Shown: piece after piece, positions 43,176-53,765 of the stretch
Layout of the letters: each line of letters starts with the position of its first letter
Numbering within the stretch: the stretch's first letter is position 1
DNA from: Mucilaginibacter defluvii
GTDB lineage: Bacteria; Bacteroidota; Bacteroidia; Sphingobacteriales; Sphingobacteriaceae
Length of the DNA stretch: 64,000 nucleotides
Assembly: GCF_039543225.1 (NCBI RefSeq)
Contig: NZ_BAABJI010000001.1
Coordinates: 213,193 to 277,192, forward strand
Reading direction: 5' to 3'
The notes under the pieces: generated by a model
Databases searched by the model: none
What the model saw: the letters and a program-made list of their open reading frames with translations, nothing else
Told to the model about the DNA's origin: nothing
Program-made: the position numbers and the translations under genes

Positions 43176-45116
43176 TTATGACGCTATGGTGTGTGTAGTA
43201 TCTTTTTTTATACCCATCAACCTTACCTGTGTGGCTATTGCCGCGGCATCGTAACCGCATTCGGCCCAGAGCTCGGGTTGCTCGCCGTGTTCAATCACGG
43301 CATCAGGCATACCCAGGCGTTTTACTTTGGCGCTGTAACCATTATCGGCCATAAACTCCAGCACCGCGCTGCCCATACCGCCCTCAAGGCAGCCGTCCTC
43401 TACGGTTATTACCTTATCAAACTTTTGGAAAACGCTGTGCAGCAGGCTTTCGTCTAACGGTTTAACAAAGCGTAGGTCATAGTGTGCAGGGTAGTAACCC
43501 TCGGTGTTCAACTCGTTAATTGCCTTCGCGGCTTCGTTACCTATAGTGCCAATGGTCAAAATGGCTACATCGTCACCCTCAGTAACTAAACGGCCTTTAC
43601 CTACCGGAATGGCTTTCATCGGGCGCTGCCAGTCAACCATGACACCGTTGCCGCGGGGGTAACGTATGGTGAATGGCCCCATGTTTTCCTGCTGGGCAGT
43701 ATACATTAGGTTACGCAGTTCTTCCTCGTTCATTGGCGCCGATACGATCATGTTCGGTATGCAGCGCATATATGCCAGGTCATAAGCGCCATGGTGAGTA
43801 GGCCCGTCGGCACCGGCAATACCGGCACGGTCAAGACAGAACACTACATTGAGTTTCTGTATAGCTACGTCATGCACCACCTGGTCAAACGCTCGTTGCA
43901 TAAAGCTGGAGTAGATATTACAGAACGGTGTTAAACCCTGCGTTGCCAAACCTGCCGAAAAGGTTACGGCATGCTGCTCTGCAATGCCCACGTCAAACGC
44001 GCGTTCAGGCATCGCCTTCATCATCAGGTTGAGCGAACATCCTGATGGCATAGCCGGCGTAATGCCCATTATTTTAGGGTTCTGCTCGGCCAGCTCAATA
44101 ATGGTGTGGCCAAACACATCCTGGTATTTGGGCGGCTGCGGTTTTTCGTAATATGTTTTTTTAATTTCGCCGGTGATCTTGTCAAACAAGCCCGGGGCAT
44201 GCCATTTGGTCTGATCTTTCTCGGCCAATGCATAACCTTTGCCTTTTACGGTAACGCAATGCAATAGCTTAGGGCCGGGTATATCGCGCAGGTCGCGCAG
44301 TACTTTTGCCAGATGTTTAACATCGTGCCCGTCAATCGGCCCAAAGTACCTGAACTTAAGCGCCTCAAAAAAGTTGCTCTTTTTAAGTAGAGTGCCTTTA
44401 ATGCTTTTCTCCAGTTTTTTTGCCAGTTTAAAAGCGTCCGGACCAACTGATGATAGCTTGGAAAGTACACTTGCCACATCATCCCTGAAACGGTTGTATG
44501 GTTTTGAGGTGGTAATATCGGTCAGGTATTCCTTTAAAGCGCCCACGTTCGGGTCGATAGACATGTTATTGTCATTCAGGATCACTAACAAGTTTGAGTT
44601 TTCAATACCTGCATGATTCAAGGCCTCAAAGGCCAGGCCGGCGGTCATGGCACCATCGCCGATAACGGCCACATGCTGCCTGTCCGTTTCGCCTTTGTAG
44701 TGCGATGCCACAGCCATACCCAATGCTGCTGATATGGAAGTAGAGGAGTGGCCAACGCCAAAGGTATCGTATTCGCTTTCGCCGCGTTTAGGGAAACCGC
44801 TGATGCCTTTGTAAACACGGTTGGTATGAAATACATCGCGGCGGCCGGTTAATATTTTGTGGCCGTAAGCTTGGTGACCAACGTCCCACACCAACTGATC
44901 GTAAGGGGTGTTCATGATGTAATGCAGGGCAACGGTAAGCTCAACCACACCTAAACTGGCGGCAAAATGCCCGCCGTTTACTGATACTACATCAATAATA
45001 TATTGGCGAAGCTCCTGGCATACCTGCTCAAGTTCATCTTCGCTAAATTGCTTTAAATCAGAAGGATTGTTGATTTTTTCCAACAAATTACCTGCCGGTA
45101 CCTGCATCGACATCAA
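43176..45116 (-). CDS. dxs: 1-deoxy-D-xylulose-5-phosphate synthase
   Basis: The product is 646 residues. The thiamine-diphosphate enzyme joins pyruvate and glyceraldehyde 3-phosphate in the first step of the MEP isoprenoid pathway. Visible features are [17 protein letters not shown], the ThDP/Mg motif [18 protein letters not shown]...[21 protein letters not shown], and the transketolase pyrimidine-binding region [15 protein letters not shown] with [19 protein letters not shown]. Three candidate ATGs lie within 10 bases at the start (45116, 45113, 45107), so the exact start is uncertain by a few residues. Confidence 0.97.
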   Translation of the reverse strand: MMSMQVPAGNLLEKINNPSDLKQFSEDELEQVCQELRQYIIDVVSVNGGHFAASLGVVELTVALHYIMNTPYDQLVWDVGHQAYGHKILTGRRDVFHTNRVYKGISGFPKRGESEYDTFGVGHSSTSISAALGMAVASHYKGETDRQHVAVIGDGAMTAGLAFEALNHAGIENSNLLVILNDNNMSIDPNVGALKEYLTDITTSKPYNRFRDDVASVLSKLSSVGPDAFKLAKKLEKSIKGTLLKKSNFFEALKFRYFGPIDGHDVKHLAKVLRDLRDIPGPKLLHCVTVKGKGYALAEKDQTKWHAPGLFDKITGEIKKTYYEKPQPPKYQDVFGHTIIELAEQNPKIMGITPAMPSGCSLNLMMKAMPERAFDVGIAEQHAVTFSAGLATQGLTPFCNIYSSFMQRAFDQVVHDVAIQKLNVVFCLDRAGIAGADGPTHHGAYDLAYMRCIPNMIVSAPMNEEELRNLMYTAQQENMGPFTIRYPRGNGVMVDWQRPMKAIPVGKGRLVTEGDDVAILTIGTIGNEAAKAINELNTEGYYPAHYDLRFVKPLDESLLHSVFQKFDKVITVEDGCLEGGMGSAVLEFMADNGYSAKVKRLGMPDAVIEHGEQPELWAECGYDAAAIATQVRLMGIKKDTTHTIAS

Positions 45117-45231
45117 TTAGAATATTTAACCTGCAAATTACGTGAAATAATATGATAAAAAACAGGACAAGCCGCAACATATAATTGTTTTAAATAATTT
45201 AGCGCGTATGGCGTAAAAGCTTCAATTTAAC

Positions 45232-45239
45232 TAATTTTG
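45232..45239 (+). promoter_or_regulatory. Putative -7 box of the scpA promoter
   Basis: TAATTTTG is an exact TAnnTTTG match and ends 8 bases before the scpA ATG. No good -33 element is visible. Confidence 0.45.
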
Positions 45240-45247
45240 AACAGGTT

Positions 45248-46012
45248 ATGACCGAAAATTATTTCGAAATAAAGTTACCACAGTTTGAAGGCCCGTTTGA
45301 TTTGCTGCTGTTTTTCATCGAGCGCGACGAACTTAATATTCACGACATATCCATTGCCCGCATTACCAACGATTTTTTACAATATATACACCACCTTACC
45401 AGCCTGAATATGGAAGTGGCCAGCGAATTTATATTTGTAGCCGCTACGCTGATGCGCATCAAAGCCAAAATGCTACTGCCCCGTCATGAAACCGACGAGC
45501 AGGGCAATGAAATTGATACCAAGGAAGAGCTGATACGTAAACTGATAGCGTATAAACGCTTTAAGGATTTGTGCGAAGAGTTACGCCCGCTTGAGGACGA
45601 GCGTTTTAAACAGGAGAAACGCGGCAACATAAAGGTAGATGTTGAGGGGATGGAAAAAGCCGCGTTACCCGGCGAGGAGCTTACCGAACTTACCTTGTAC
45701 CGCCTCATGGTGGTTTACGAGCGGGTGATGAAAAATTTTATGAGCCGCAGCGAAGAGGTAAAGCACACGGTGGTGCAATACCCTTACTCCATAGAGCAGC
45801 AGAAAAAGGCGATTGATGACCTGCTCAGGATCAACCAGCGGCTTGATTTCAAGGCAATGGCTGCCAGTTCAGAAAATAAGGTACATTTTGTTTATAATTT
45901 TTTAGCCATGCTGGAGATGCTGCAGCAGGAACTGATAGATATACAAATAGGTTTAGGATATAATAATTTCTGGATATCACCCAAAAGCGGCACAGATGCT
46001 GATATAGCTTAA
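45248..46012 (+). CDS. scpA: Segregation and condensation protein A
   Basis: The product is 254 residues. ScpA is the kleisin that bridges the SMC ATPase with ScpB in the bacterial condensin. The N-terminal LPQFEGPFDLLLFFIERDELNIHDISIARITNDFL and ASEFIFVAATLMRIKAKMLLPR are diagnostic. The C-terminal winged-helix ends VHFVYNFLAMLEMLQQELIDI. scpB is not in this window. glyA follows after 87 bases. Confidence 0.95.
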   Translation: MTENYFEIKLPQFEGPFDLLLFFIERDELNIHDISIARITNDFLQYIHHLTSLNMEVASEFIFVAATLMRIKAKMLLPRHETDEQGNEIDTKEELIRKLIAYKRFKDLCEELRPLEDERFKQEKRGNIKVDVEGMEKAALPGEELTELTLYRLMVVYERVMKNFMSRSEEVKHTVVQYPYSIEQQKKAIDDLLRINQRLDFKAMAASSENKVHFVYNFLAMLEMLQQELIDIQIGLGYNNFWISPKSGTDADIA

Positions 46013-46099
46013 AGGTTTAAATCATCGGCGGCTTATATCAAACTAAAAGCTCATATCTAACATCTTATAACTAACTTAGGGGCGTTTTTTAGCTAACAC

Positions 46100-47386
46100 A
46101 TGAAAAGAGATAAAGTAATTTTTAAACTGCTGGATGAAGAACAGCAACGCCAGGAAGAAGGCATTGAACTGATTGCGTCAGAAAACTTTGTGAGCCGCCA
46201 GGTGATGGAAGCCGCCGGTTCGGTAGCAACCAACAAATATGCCGAAGGCCTGCCGGGCAAACGTTATTATGGCGGCTGCCAGATAGTTGACGAGATTGAG
46301 ACCATCGCTATTGAGCGTGCCAAGCAATTATTCAACGCCGAATGGGTTAACGTACAGCCGCATTCGGGCGCACAGGCTAACGCAGCTGTAATGCTGGCCT
46401 GCCTTCAGCCCGGCGATAAAATATTGGGTTTTGATCTTTCTCATGGTGGCCACCTTACGCATGGTTCGCCGGTTAACTTTTCGGGCAAACTATATGAGCC
46501 GCATTTTTACGGTGTTGATAAAGAAACTGGTTTAATTGACTATGCACAGCTTGAAAGGGTAGCGCTTGAGCAAAAACCGAAACTGATTGTTTGCGGGGCT
46601 TCGGCTTACTCGCGCGATTGGGATTATGAGTTTATCCGCAGCGTGGCTGACAAAGTCGGCGCGCTGGTTTTGGCTGATATATCACATCCGTCGGGCTTAA
46701 TTGCGCGTGGTTTATTAACTGATCCGCTGCCGCATTGCCATATTGTTACTACTACCACCCACAAAACATTGCGAGGCCCGCGCGGCGGCCTGATTATGCT
46801 GGGCAAGGATTTTGAAAATCCATGGGGCCATAAAACACCTAAAGGCGAAGTGCGCATGATGTCGTCACTGCTGGATATGGCTGTTTTCCCCGGCACGCAA
46901 GGTGGTCCGCTGGAGCACATTATCGCGGCTAAGGCTGTTGCTTTTGGCGAAGCGCTGAGCGATAGTTATATGAAATACATTGTTCAGGTTAAAAAGAACG
47001 CCCAGGCTATGGCTAAAGCGTTTGTTGACCGTGGTTACCAGATCATTTCAGGCGGTACAGATAATCACCTGATGCTGATTGATCTGCGTAATAAAAACAT
47101 TACCGGTAAAGCTGCCGAGAACGCTTTGGTGGCTGCCGATATCACCGTGAACAAAAATATGGTTCCGTTTGATGATAAATCACCGTTTGTAACCTCGGGC
47201 ATCCGTGTTGGTACTGCTGCCATTACCACCCGTGGCTTAAAAGAAAAACAAATGGACGAGATTGTAGAACTTATAGACGCTGTAATTGTTGACCCTGAAA
47301 ACGAACATTCTTTAAAGAAAGTACGTAAAAAAGTACATAAATTAATGGCGGATTACCCTTTATACCGCGAAAAGGGAATAGAATAA
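46100..47386 (+). CDS. glyA: Serine hydroxymethyltransferase
   Basis: The product is 428 residues. The PLP enzyme converts serine and tetrahydrofolate to glycine and methylene-tetrahydrofolate. The start region [22 protein letters not shown]...[14 protein letters not shown] and the PLP-lysine motif [14 protein letters not shown] (Lys222) are clear. The length is typical. The histidine kinase begins 6 bases after the stop, suggesting read-through transcription even though the functions are unrelated. Confidence 0.97.
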   Translation: MKRDKVIFKLLDEEQQRQEEGIELIASENFVSRQVMEAAGSVATNKYAEGLPGKRYYGGCQIVDEIETIAIERAKQLFNAEWVNVQPHSGAQANAAVMLACLQPGDKILGFDLSHGGHLTHGSPVNFSGKLYEPHFYGVDKETGLIDYAQLERVALEQKPKLIVCGASAYSRDWDYEFIRSVADKVGALVLADISHPSGLIARGLLTDPLPHCHIVTTTTHKTLRGPRGGLIMLGKDFENPWGHKTPKGEVRMMSSLLDMAVFPGTQGGPLEHIIAAKAVAFGEALSDSYMKYIVQVKKNAQAMAKAFVDRGYQIISGGTDNHLMLIDLRNKNITGKAAENALVAADITVNKNMVPFDDKSPFVTSGIRVGTAAITTRGLKEKQMDEIVELIDAVIVDPENEHSLKKVRKKVHKLMADYPLYREKGIE

Positions 47387-47392
47387 CTATAA

Positions 47393-50300
47393 GTGACGAA
47401 TATCAAACTATTTCCGGACAACGAACAAGAACGTTTATTAGCCTTAGCGTCATACCAAATTCTGGATACGCTGCCCGAAAAGGAGTTTGACGCTATAACA
47501 CGCCTTGCATCATACATTTGCAACGCGCCTATAGCGCTGATAACGTTGATTGACGAACAACGGCAATGGTTTAAATCAAAAGTTGGTATTGATGGTACGG
47601 AAACCCTTCGTTCAGACGCGTTTTGCAACCACACCATCATGCGCGATGATATTCTCGAAATAACCGACGCTACTGCTGATGAACGCTTTAAAGACAATAT
47701 TTATGTAACCGGCGCGCCCAACGTAAAGTTTTACGCGGGCGCACCGCTTATTGATCCGGACGGTTACCGCTTAGGGTCACTTTGCGTTATTGACAGCGTT
47801 CCGCATCACTTAACTGATCAGCAAAAGGAAGCGCTTAAAACGCTTGCAGATGAGGTAATGTCGCATCTCATCCTCCGCAAACAAAAAAAGGAGCTTGAAC
47901 AAAGTCTGAAGATCCACCAGGAATTTTTTACTTTATTTGATACCTCGTCTGAGATGCACTGCATCATGGATAAGGATTTTAAACTGCAACTGATTAATAA
48001 AGCCATTGAGCCGGTTTTGGGTTACAAACCTGAAGAAGCCATAGGCAGGCCCATCTGGGATTTTTACGTTGAAGAAAGTAAGCAGCAATCGCTTACCGTG
48101 CTGCGTAAAGCGTTGAATCGACAAAAACGATCTGTAGAGGTTGAAACCCAGGTGAATACCCGCTCGGGCGAAAGGAAATGGATAAGCTGGTCGCTCACTT
48201 TTAATGATGATAAATGGTATGCCAGCGGCCGTGATGTTACCCACCACATAAAATTAAGCAAGGAGTTACAGGAGCTTTCGCTGGTGGCCAGCAAAATCAG
48301 TAACGGCGTGGTGATTAGTGACGCTAACGACAATGTGGTGTGGACAAACAGCGCCTTTGAAACCATAACAGGCTTTAACCTGGCCGATGTAGCTGGCAGG
48401 CGGCTGCGAAGCGTAATATTGAGGCAGGGTGAAGGGCATCAGCTGATTCCACATCTGGATGAGCTGACGAATAGCAGGCAATCGTATGAGATTGACTTGC
48501 TGATGACCAGGAAAGACGGCAACGATTTGTGGGTTAAAGTAGCCAACTCTATAATTTATGATGCCGACGGCAACGTTGAAAAGTATATCAGTGTAATAAT
48601 CAACATCAATAACCGTAAGCGTGCAGAGCATGACCTGGATATCCTGTCATTCGCCGCGCGTAAATCACCGGGCGGCATTTTAATACGCGATGCCAACGGC
48701 CATGTGATGTGGATGAACGAAACGATGGAGACCCTAACGGGCTACACCTTTGCCGAAATGGAAGGTAAGCAGTTTGGTACCATGCTGCTTGGCGAAGAAA
48801 GCGATATGTCGGTATTCATAGCTGCAAAAAAGGCAATCGACGAAAACCGGCCGTATGAGGTAGAGCTAAAAATATACCGCAAAGACGGTACACCGGTATG
48901 GGTTTGGATATCAAACAACCCGCTGTTTGACGAAACCGGATCTGTACACAGGCACGTAGGGGTGATGGTGGATATAAGCGAGCGTAAAAAAACAGAGCAG
49001 CAATTAAAATTGCTGTCGCTTGTGGCAAGCAGCATTACCAGTGGCGTAGTGATTAATGATAGCAGCGGCAATGTGGAATGGGTAAATACCGGTTTCGAAA
49101 AAATTACCGGGTACGCCATAGATGATGTTCGTGGCCGACACCTGGGCGACCTGGTTAAGGGTGAACTAACCGACATTGGCATTATTGAACGCAGCCGTGA
49201 ACTGTCTAAAAACAAACAATCTTTCGAGGTTGACCTGCTTATTTACCGAAAGGATGGCCAGCCGCTGTGGATCTCGGTAATCAACTCTGTAATACTGGAT
49301 GACCTTGGCCGGGTTGAGAAATATATCGAGGTAATTATCGACATCACCCTGAAAAAGAAGGTAGAGCTGGAATTGATAGCCGCTAAGGAAGAGGCTATTC
49401 AGCTGAACCGGGCAAAGGATATGTTTATATCCGTATTGACCCACGAAATGCGTACACCGCTTAACGCGGTTATCGGCATGTCGCACCTCTTGATAGAGGA
49501 TAGCCCGTCCGAATCGCAAAAAGAAAACCTGAACATCCTCAAGTTCTCTGCTGAAAACCTGCTGAGGCTTATTAACGATGTGCTGGATTTTACAAAGATT
49601 GAAACCGGCAACGTAGAGCTTGAAAAGGTTAACGTAAATATACGCGAGCTTTTGAAAAGCGTTACCAGCTCGGTACAATACAAAGCCCACGAGAAAAACA
49701 TCTACATAGAATACCGGGTTGACGAAGCCGTGCCGGATTTTATACTGGGCGACGCCACGCGCCTGAGCCAGATATTGCTTAACCTGGCAAGCAATTCCGT
49801 TAAGTTTACCTCAACCGGCGGTGTAACTATTGATTTAAAGGTAATTGAACAAAACAGTAAAACCGTGCGCATACGTTTCGCCGTAATTGATACGGGTATT
49901 GGTATTGCGCACGATAAAATAAGCACTATTTTTGAATCGTTTAAGCAGGCTGAGTCTGATACCACACGTAAATATGGCGGTACTGGCTTAGGTTTACCAA
50001 TAACCAAGCGGTTGATTGAACTGCACGACTCGCGCATAAATGTAGACAGTACGCCGGGGCAGGGATCAACATTTTGGTTTACAATAACGTTTGATAAAGC
50101 GGAGAGCGAAAGAAACAACATGGATAACGCAGTAGAAGCAGGATTAAATATAAATGTGTTGGTAGTTGATGATAACCAGATAAACCGGTTATTGGTTAAC
50201 AAAGTGCTGAAGAAATGGGGCGCCACAGCTGATTTTGCCGAAAACGGGCAGGAAGCGGTTGAGAAAATCGAATCGTCTGCCCAGTATGATGCTGTTTTGA

Positions 50301-50521
50301 TGGACATTCACATGCCGGTTATGGGCGGGTTGGAAGCCACGCAGGTTATACGTTCAAAATCCGAAGCTTATTTTCAGCAGCTGCCTATCATAGCCTTAAC
50401 TGCCTCTATGCTTAACTCGGAGATAGAACGCATTAGCCTGGCCGGTATGAATGATTATATATTGAAGCCTTTTGAACCAAAAACACTTTATACCAAACTG
50501 AGCCGCTATCAAAAGCAATAG
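47393..50521 (+). CDS. Hybrid sensor histidine kinase (GAF, four PAS, HisKA, HATPase, REC)
   Basis: The product is 1042 residues and starts with GTG six bases after glyA. Domains in order are a GAF domain (about 15-160, QWFKSKVGIDGTETLRSDAFC), four PAS domains (about 165-290, 292-410, 412-535, 537-660), HisKA with phospho-acceptor His684 in FISVLTHEMRTPLNAVIG, HATPase (about 790-905, DTGIGI, GTGLGLPI), and a C-terminal receiver with Asp971 in DAVLMDIHMPVMGG. There is no transmembrane segment, so the sensor is cytoplasmic. The second and fourth PAS units share near-identical starts (LSLVAS-I-GVVI-D), pointing to internal duplication. No partner regulator gene is adjacent. Confidence 0.93.
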   Translation: MTNIKLFPDNEQERLLALASYQILDTLPEKEFDAITRLASYICNAPIALITLIDEQRQWFKSKVGIDGTETLRSDAFCNHTIMRDDILEITDATADERFKDNIYVTGAPNVKFYAGAPLIDPDGYRLGSLCVIDSVPHHLTDQQKEALKTLADEVMSHLILRKQKKELEQSLKIHQEFFTLFDTSSEMHCIMDKDFKLQLINKAIEPVLGYKPEEAIGRPIWDFYVEESKQQSLTVLRKALNRQKRSVEVETQVNTRSGERKWISWSLTFNDDKWYASGRDVTHHIKLSKELQELSLVASKISNGVVISDANDNVVWTNSAFETITGFNLADVAGRRLRSVILRQGEGHQLIPHLDELTNSRQSYEIDLLMTRKDGNDLWVKVANSIIYDADGNVEKYISVIININNRKRAEHDLDILSFAARKSPGGILIRDANGHVMWMNETMETLTGYTFAEMEGKQFGTMLLGEESDMSVFIAAKKAIDENRPYEVELKIYRKDGTPVWVWISNNPLFDETGSVHRHVGVMVDISERKKTEQQLKLLSLVASSITSGVVINDSSGNVEWVNTGFEKITGYAIDDVRGRHLGDLVKGELTDIGIIERSRELSKNKQSFEVDLLIYRKDGQPLWISVINSVILDDLGRVEKYIEVIIDITLKKKVELELIAAKEEAIQLNRAKDMFISVLTHEMRTPLNAVIGMSHLLIEDSPSESQKENLNILKFSAENLLRLINDVLDFTKIETGNVELEKVNVNIRELLKSVTSSVQYKAHEKNIYIEYRVDEAVPDFILGDATRLSQILLNLASNSVKFTSTGGVTIDLKVIEQNSKTVRIRFAVIDTGIGIAHDKISTIFESFKQAESDTTRKYGGTGLGLPITKRLIELHDSRINVDSTPGQGSTFWFTITFDKAESERNNMDNAVEAGLNINVLVVDDNQINRLLVNKVLKKWGATADFAENGQEAVEKIESSAQYDAVLMDIHMPVMGGLEATQVIRSKSEAYFQQLPIIALTASMLNSEIERISLAGMNDYILKPFEPKTLYTKLSRYQKQ

Positions 50522-50596
50522 CGTGTGCCGGATTATTCCGGCATCAATTATTTGTTAAGCCGTTAAGGTAACACTCCCGCACTACCGAAATCTTTA

Positions 50597-50604
50597 TATC
50601 TTTG
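50597..50604 (+). promoter_or_regulatory. Putative -7 box of the pheT promoter
   Basis: TATCTTTG is an exact TAnnTTTG match 22 bases before the pheT ATG. Confidence 0.5.
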
Positions 50605-50626
50605 CCGATTATCACTTTCTGGCATA

Positions 50627-53026
50627 ATGAAGATATCATATAACTGGCTTAAAAATTTCATAAATACCGATAAAACTCCCGAAGAAATATCGAGGATACT
50701 AACAGGTACCGGCCTTGAGGTGGAGAGCCTTGAAAAAGTACAGGCCGTACCCGGCGGGTTAGAGGGGCTGGTAATAGGCTATGTAAAAACCTGTGCTGAC
50801 CATGCCAATTCAGACCACCTGCATGTAACTACGGTTGATGTTGGTGGCGCTGAGGACCTGCATATTGTTTGTGGCGCAACCAATGTGGCTGCCGGGCAAA
50901 AAGTGGTTGTTGCTACCGTAGGTACCACGGTATACCCAGTCTCGGGTGATCCGTTTACCATAAAAAAATCAAAGATACGCGGCGAACTTTCTGAGGGTAT
51001 GATCTGCGCTGAGGATGAGATCGGCCTGGGTGCCTCGCACGACGGTATCATGGTACTGGCTGATGATGCCGTGGTAGGTACGCCCGCCAAAGAATATTTT
51101 AAGCTGAATGATGATTACCTGTACGAAATAGGCCTGACACCAAACCGTGCCGATGCCGCGTCGCACCTGGGTACAGCCCGCGATATTGCCGCTTTTTTAA
51201 AGATCAGCCTTCAAAAACCGGATGTGTTAGCTTTCAAAGTAGATGATAATAGCCTGGTTATTGATGTAAGCGTTGAAAATAGCGAGGCTGCGCCACGCTA
51301 CAGCGGCGTTACCATTACCGGTGTAGAGGTTAAGGAATCGCCAAAATGGTTGAAGGAAAAACTGGCGGTTATCGGCATACGCTCCATCAACAATATAGTT
51401 GACGTTACCAATTACGTACTGCATGATCTGGGTCAGCCGCTGCACGCCTTTGATGCGGATAAGATAGCCGGCGGCAAAGTGATCGTAAAAACAACGGCCG
51501 AAAGTACAGCATTCAAAACTCTTGATGGTGTTGAGCGCAAACTATCTGCCGATGACCTGATGATTTGCAGCGAAACCGAGCCGATGTGTATTGCCGGTGT
51601 GTTTGGTGGTATTGATTCGGGCGTTACTGAGGGTACTAACAGTATCTTTTTAGAGAGCGCTTACTTTAACCCGGTATGGGTGCGTAAAACGGCAAAAAGG
51701 CATGGCTTAAAAACTGATTCATCATTCCGTTTTGAGCGTGGTACCGATCCTGACAATACAGTTTATGCCTTAAAGCGTGCCGCATTGCTAATACAGGAAG
51801 TGGCAGGCGGTAAAATATCATCTGACGTGGTGGATATCTACCCCGCGCCGGTTGAGCCTTTTGCAGTGGAGCTATCTTACAAAAATACTACCCGTTTAAT
51901 TGGTAAGGATATTCCGCACAGCGAGATCAAAAGCATTATCGAAGCGTTGGATATTGAAGTGGTTGCCGAAACAGCAGAAGGCCTTTCGTTAAAAGTGCCG
52001 CCTTACCGCGTTGACGTTACCCGCGAGGTGGATGTAATTGAGGAGGTGCTGCGTATATACGGTTACAATAATATTGAAATACCTACACAAATCAGGGCAT
52101 CGTTGAACAACTCGCAACGCCCGGAGCGCGATACCGTGCAAAATATGTTGTCGGATTTGCTGACCGCTAACGGATTTAACGAGATATTATCAAACTCGCT
52201 TACCAAATCGGCCTATTCAGATGATCCGGATAGCGCGGTTAAGATATTGAACCCGCTGAGCAGTGATCTTGATGTGATGCGTCAAACGCTGCTTTATTCA
52301 GGTTTAGAGGCCATTGCTTATAACCAAAACCGTAAAAATGCCGACCTGAAACTGTACGAATTTGGCAAGGTGTATAGCCTGGCCGATGATAAGTATAACG
52401 AGGTGCAGCGCTTTTCGGTATTTATTACCGGCGCTAAAACTGCCGAACAATGGAATAGCAAGGTTACCGCGGTATCCTTTTATAACCTGAAAGCCATTGT
52501 TGATGGTATTGTTGAAAAGCTGAATGTTAAAGACATAGCAGTGGCTGATGCTGAAGGTAATGAATTTGCTTATGGCTTACAATATACCCGCGGCAACAAA
52601 ACGCTGGTTAAATTTGGCGCGGTAGCGGCAGCGGCACTAAAAAAGGCTGATGTTGATAAGGAAGTTTTTTACGCCGACTTTAACTTTGATATGGTATTAA
52701 CGCTGGCACGTAAAAACACCATCGTTTACCAGGAGGTATCAAAATTCCCGGCTGTAAGGCGCGATCTATCGATGTTAGTTGATAAAGCCGTTACCTTCGA
52801 ACAGATCAGGCAGGTGGCACAAAAGACAGAGCGTAAATTGCTTAAGGAAGTAAATGTGTTTGATGTATACGAGGGCGATAAACTACCCGCGGGCAAAAAA
52901 TCGTATGCGGTAAGCTTTATTTTGCAGGACGCGGAAAAAACGCTTACCGATAAAGCCATTGATGCCATAATGCAAAAATTAATTCTTAATTTAGGTAAAG
53001 AGGTAGGAGCGGAGATTAGGAAGTAA
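50627..53026 (+). CDS. pheT: Phenylalanyl-tRNA synthetase beta subunit
   Basis: The product is 799 residues. With PheS it charges tRNA-Phe. Domains are the N-terminal MKISYNWLKNFI, an EMAP/tRNA-binding domain (about 40-150, HANSDHLHVTTVDVGG), the B3/B4 editing domain, the B5 domain (YKNTTRLIGKDIP near 420), the catalytic-like core, and the C-terminal anticodon-binding FDX-ACB domain (VSKFPAVRRDLSMLVDKAVTFEQI to the end). Length and order match the family. pheS is not adjacent, which is common in Bacteroidota. Confidence 0.97.
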   Translation: MKISYNWLKNFINTDKTPEEISRILTGTGLEVESLEKVQAVPGGLEGLVIGYVKTCADHANSDHLHVTTVDVGGAEDLHIVCGATNVAAGQKVVVATVGTTVYPVSGDPFTIKKSKIRGELSEGMICAEDEIGLGASHDGIMVLADDAVVGTPAKEYFKLNDDYLYEIGLTPNRADAASHLGTARDIAAFLKISLQKPDVLAFKVDDNSLVIDVSVENSEAAPRYSGVTITGVEVKESPKWLKEKLAVIGIRSINNIVDVTNYVLHDLGQPLHAFDADKIAGGKVIVKTTAESTAFKTLDGVERKLSADDLMICSETEPMCIAGVFGGIDSGVTEGTNSIFLESAYFNPVWVRKTAKRHGLKTDSSFRFERGTDPDNTVYALKRAALLIQEVAGGKISSDVVDIYPAPVEPFAVELSYKNTTRLIGKDIPHSEIKSIIEALDIEVVAETAEGLSLKVPPYRVDVTREVDVIEEVLRIYGYNNIEIPTQIRASLNNSQRPERDTVQNMLSDLLTANGFNEILSNSLTKSAYSDDPDSAVKILNPLSSDLDVMRQTLLYSGLEAIAYNQNRKNADLKLYEFGKVYSLADDKYNEVQRFSVFITGAKTAEQWNSKVTAVSFYNLKAIVDGIVEKLNVKDIAVADAEGNEFAYGLQYTRGNKTLVKFGAVAAAALKKADVDKEVFYADFNFDMVLTLARKNTIVYQEVSKFPAVRRDLSMLVDKAVTFEQIRQVAQKTERKLLKEVNVFDVYEGDKLPAGKKSYAVSFILQDAEKTLTDKAIDAIMQKLILNLGKEVGAEIRK

Positions 53027-53039
53027 GAGTTGCAGTTAT

Positions 53040-53130
53040 TGAGTTAATGATTTATTGAATTATTGATTTTATCATCAATCGATAGCTCTTCATTAAATCA
53101 GTCGCTCATAATTCATTAAATCAATAATTA
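53040..53130. repeat. AT-rich inverted/direct repeat spacer
   Basis: The spacer between pheT and the coiled-coil gene is almost entirely AT. It contains a perfect 12-base inverted repeat AATTATTGATTT (53058-53069) with AAATCAATAATT (53118-53129), plus a direct repeat CATTAAATCA (53091-53100 and 53114-53123). It resembles the repeat-built spacer at 7.4 kb in style but not in sequence. Confidence 0.7.
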
Positions 53131-53135
53131 AAAAG

Positions 53136-53426
53136 ATGCCACAATTAGGCGAACAATTAAATTCGATTATTGACAAAACCGAAAGGTTGATGGAACTTTG
53201 TGCTGCCCTGCAGGAGGAAAATGACCTGATGCGGCTTGAAAATCAGTCGTTGAGTGTGGCGTTAACAACCAGTAAAAATAAAACAGCGGAGCTTGAAGAG
53301 AAGCTTCGTGTATTGAAAGTGGCCAGGTCGTTTTCAGAAACAAATGAAAAAAGCCTTGACATTAAGCAAAAAATTAACGACTTTGTGCAGGAAATTGACA
53401 AGTGTATTGTATTGCTGAAAAAGTAA
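53136..53426 (+). CDS. Small coiled-coil protein, ZapB-like by context
   Basis: The product is 96 residues, strongly heptad-patterned from about residue 8 to 62 (LNSIIDKTERLMELCAALQEENDLMRLENQSLSVAL...LEEKLRVLK) with a short helical C-terminus. No signal or membrane segment. Homologues of this type sit immediately before zapA in many Bacteroidota. In Escherichia coli the coiled-coil partner of ZapA is ZapB, so a Z-ring-linked role is suggested by context and shape, not by sequence identity. Confidence 0.78.
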   Translation: MPQLGEQLNSIIDKTERLMELCAALQEENDLMRLENQSLSVALTTSKNKTAELEEKLRVLKVARSFSETNEKSLDIKQKINDFVQEIDKCIVLLKK

Positions 53427-53448
53427 TGCAAAAATGTGAATAGCTCAA

Positions 53449-53739
53449 ATGGGAGAAATCTCCATAAAAATAAATATTGCTGACAGAGTTTACCCTTTAA
53501 AGGTGAACATGGAGGAAGAGGAAATTATAAGGCGGGCAGCGAAATTGATTAACGACCGTATAAAAGAGTACCAGGAAAATTATGCGGTAAGAGATAAGCA
53601 AGATCTGCTGTCGATGTGTGTATTGCATTATGCTACATCATCATTAAAGGCGGAGAAGAAAGTCACGGCGGAAGATACCGAAGTGGCCGATAAAGTTTAT
53701 CAGCTTGATCAGTTACTGACCGAGTTTTTCTCTAAGTAG
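53449..53739 (+). CDS. zapA: Cell division protein ZapA
   Basis: The product is 96 residues. ZapA bundles FtsZ filaments at mid-cell. The start ISIKINIADRVYPLKVNMEEEEIIRRAAKLINDRIKEY matches the ZapA head domain, and the rest is a helical tail. Neighbours are a coiled-coil gene upstream (22-base gap) and the 6S RNA downstream; the zapA-6S RNA linkage is also found in Escherichia coli. Confidence 0.93.
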   Translation: MGEISIKINIADRVYPLKVNMEEEEIIRRAAKLINDRIKEYQENYAVRDKQDLLSMCVLHYATSSLKAEKKVTAEDTEVADKVYQLDQLLTEFFSK

Positions 53740-53765
53740 TAATAACGTTCTTTACATAATCATGA

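Noticed and set aside
53040..53130. CRISPR-like or tRNA-like element
   Set aside because: The repeats are short, AT-only and irregular; there are no spacers of constant length and no cloverleaf.
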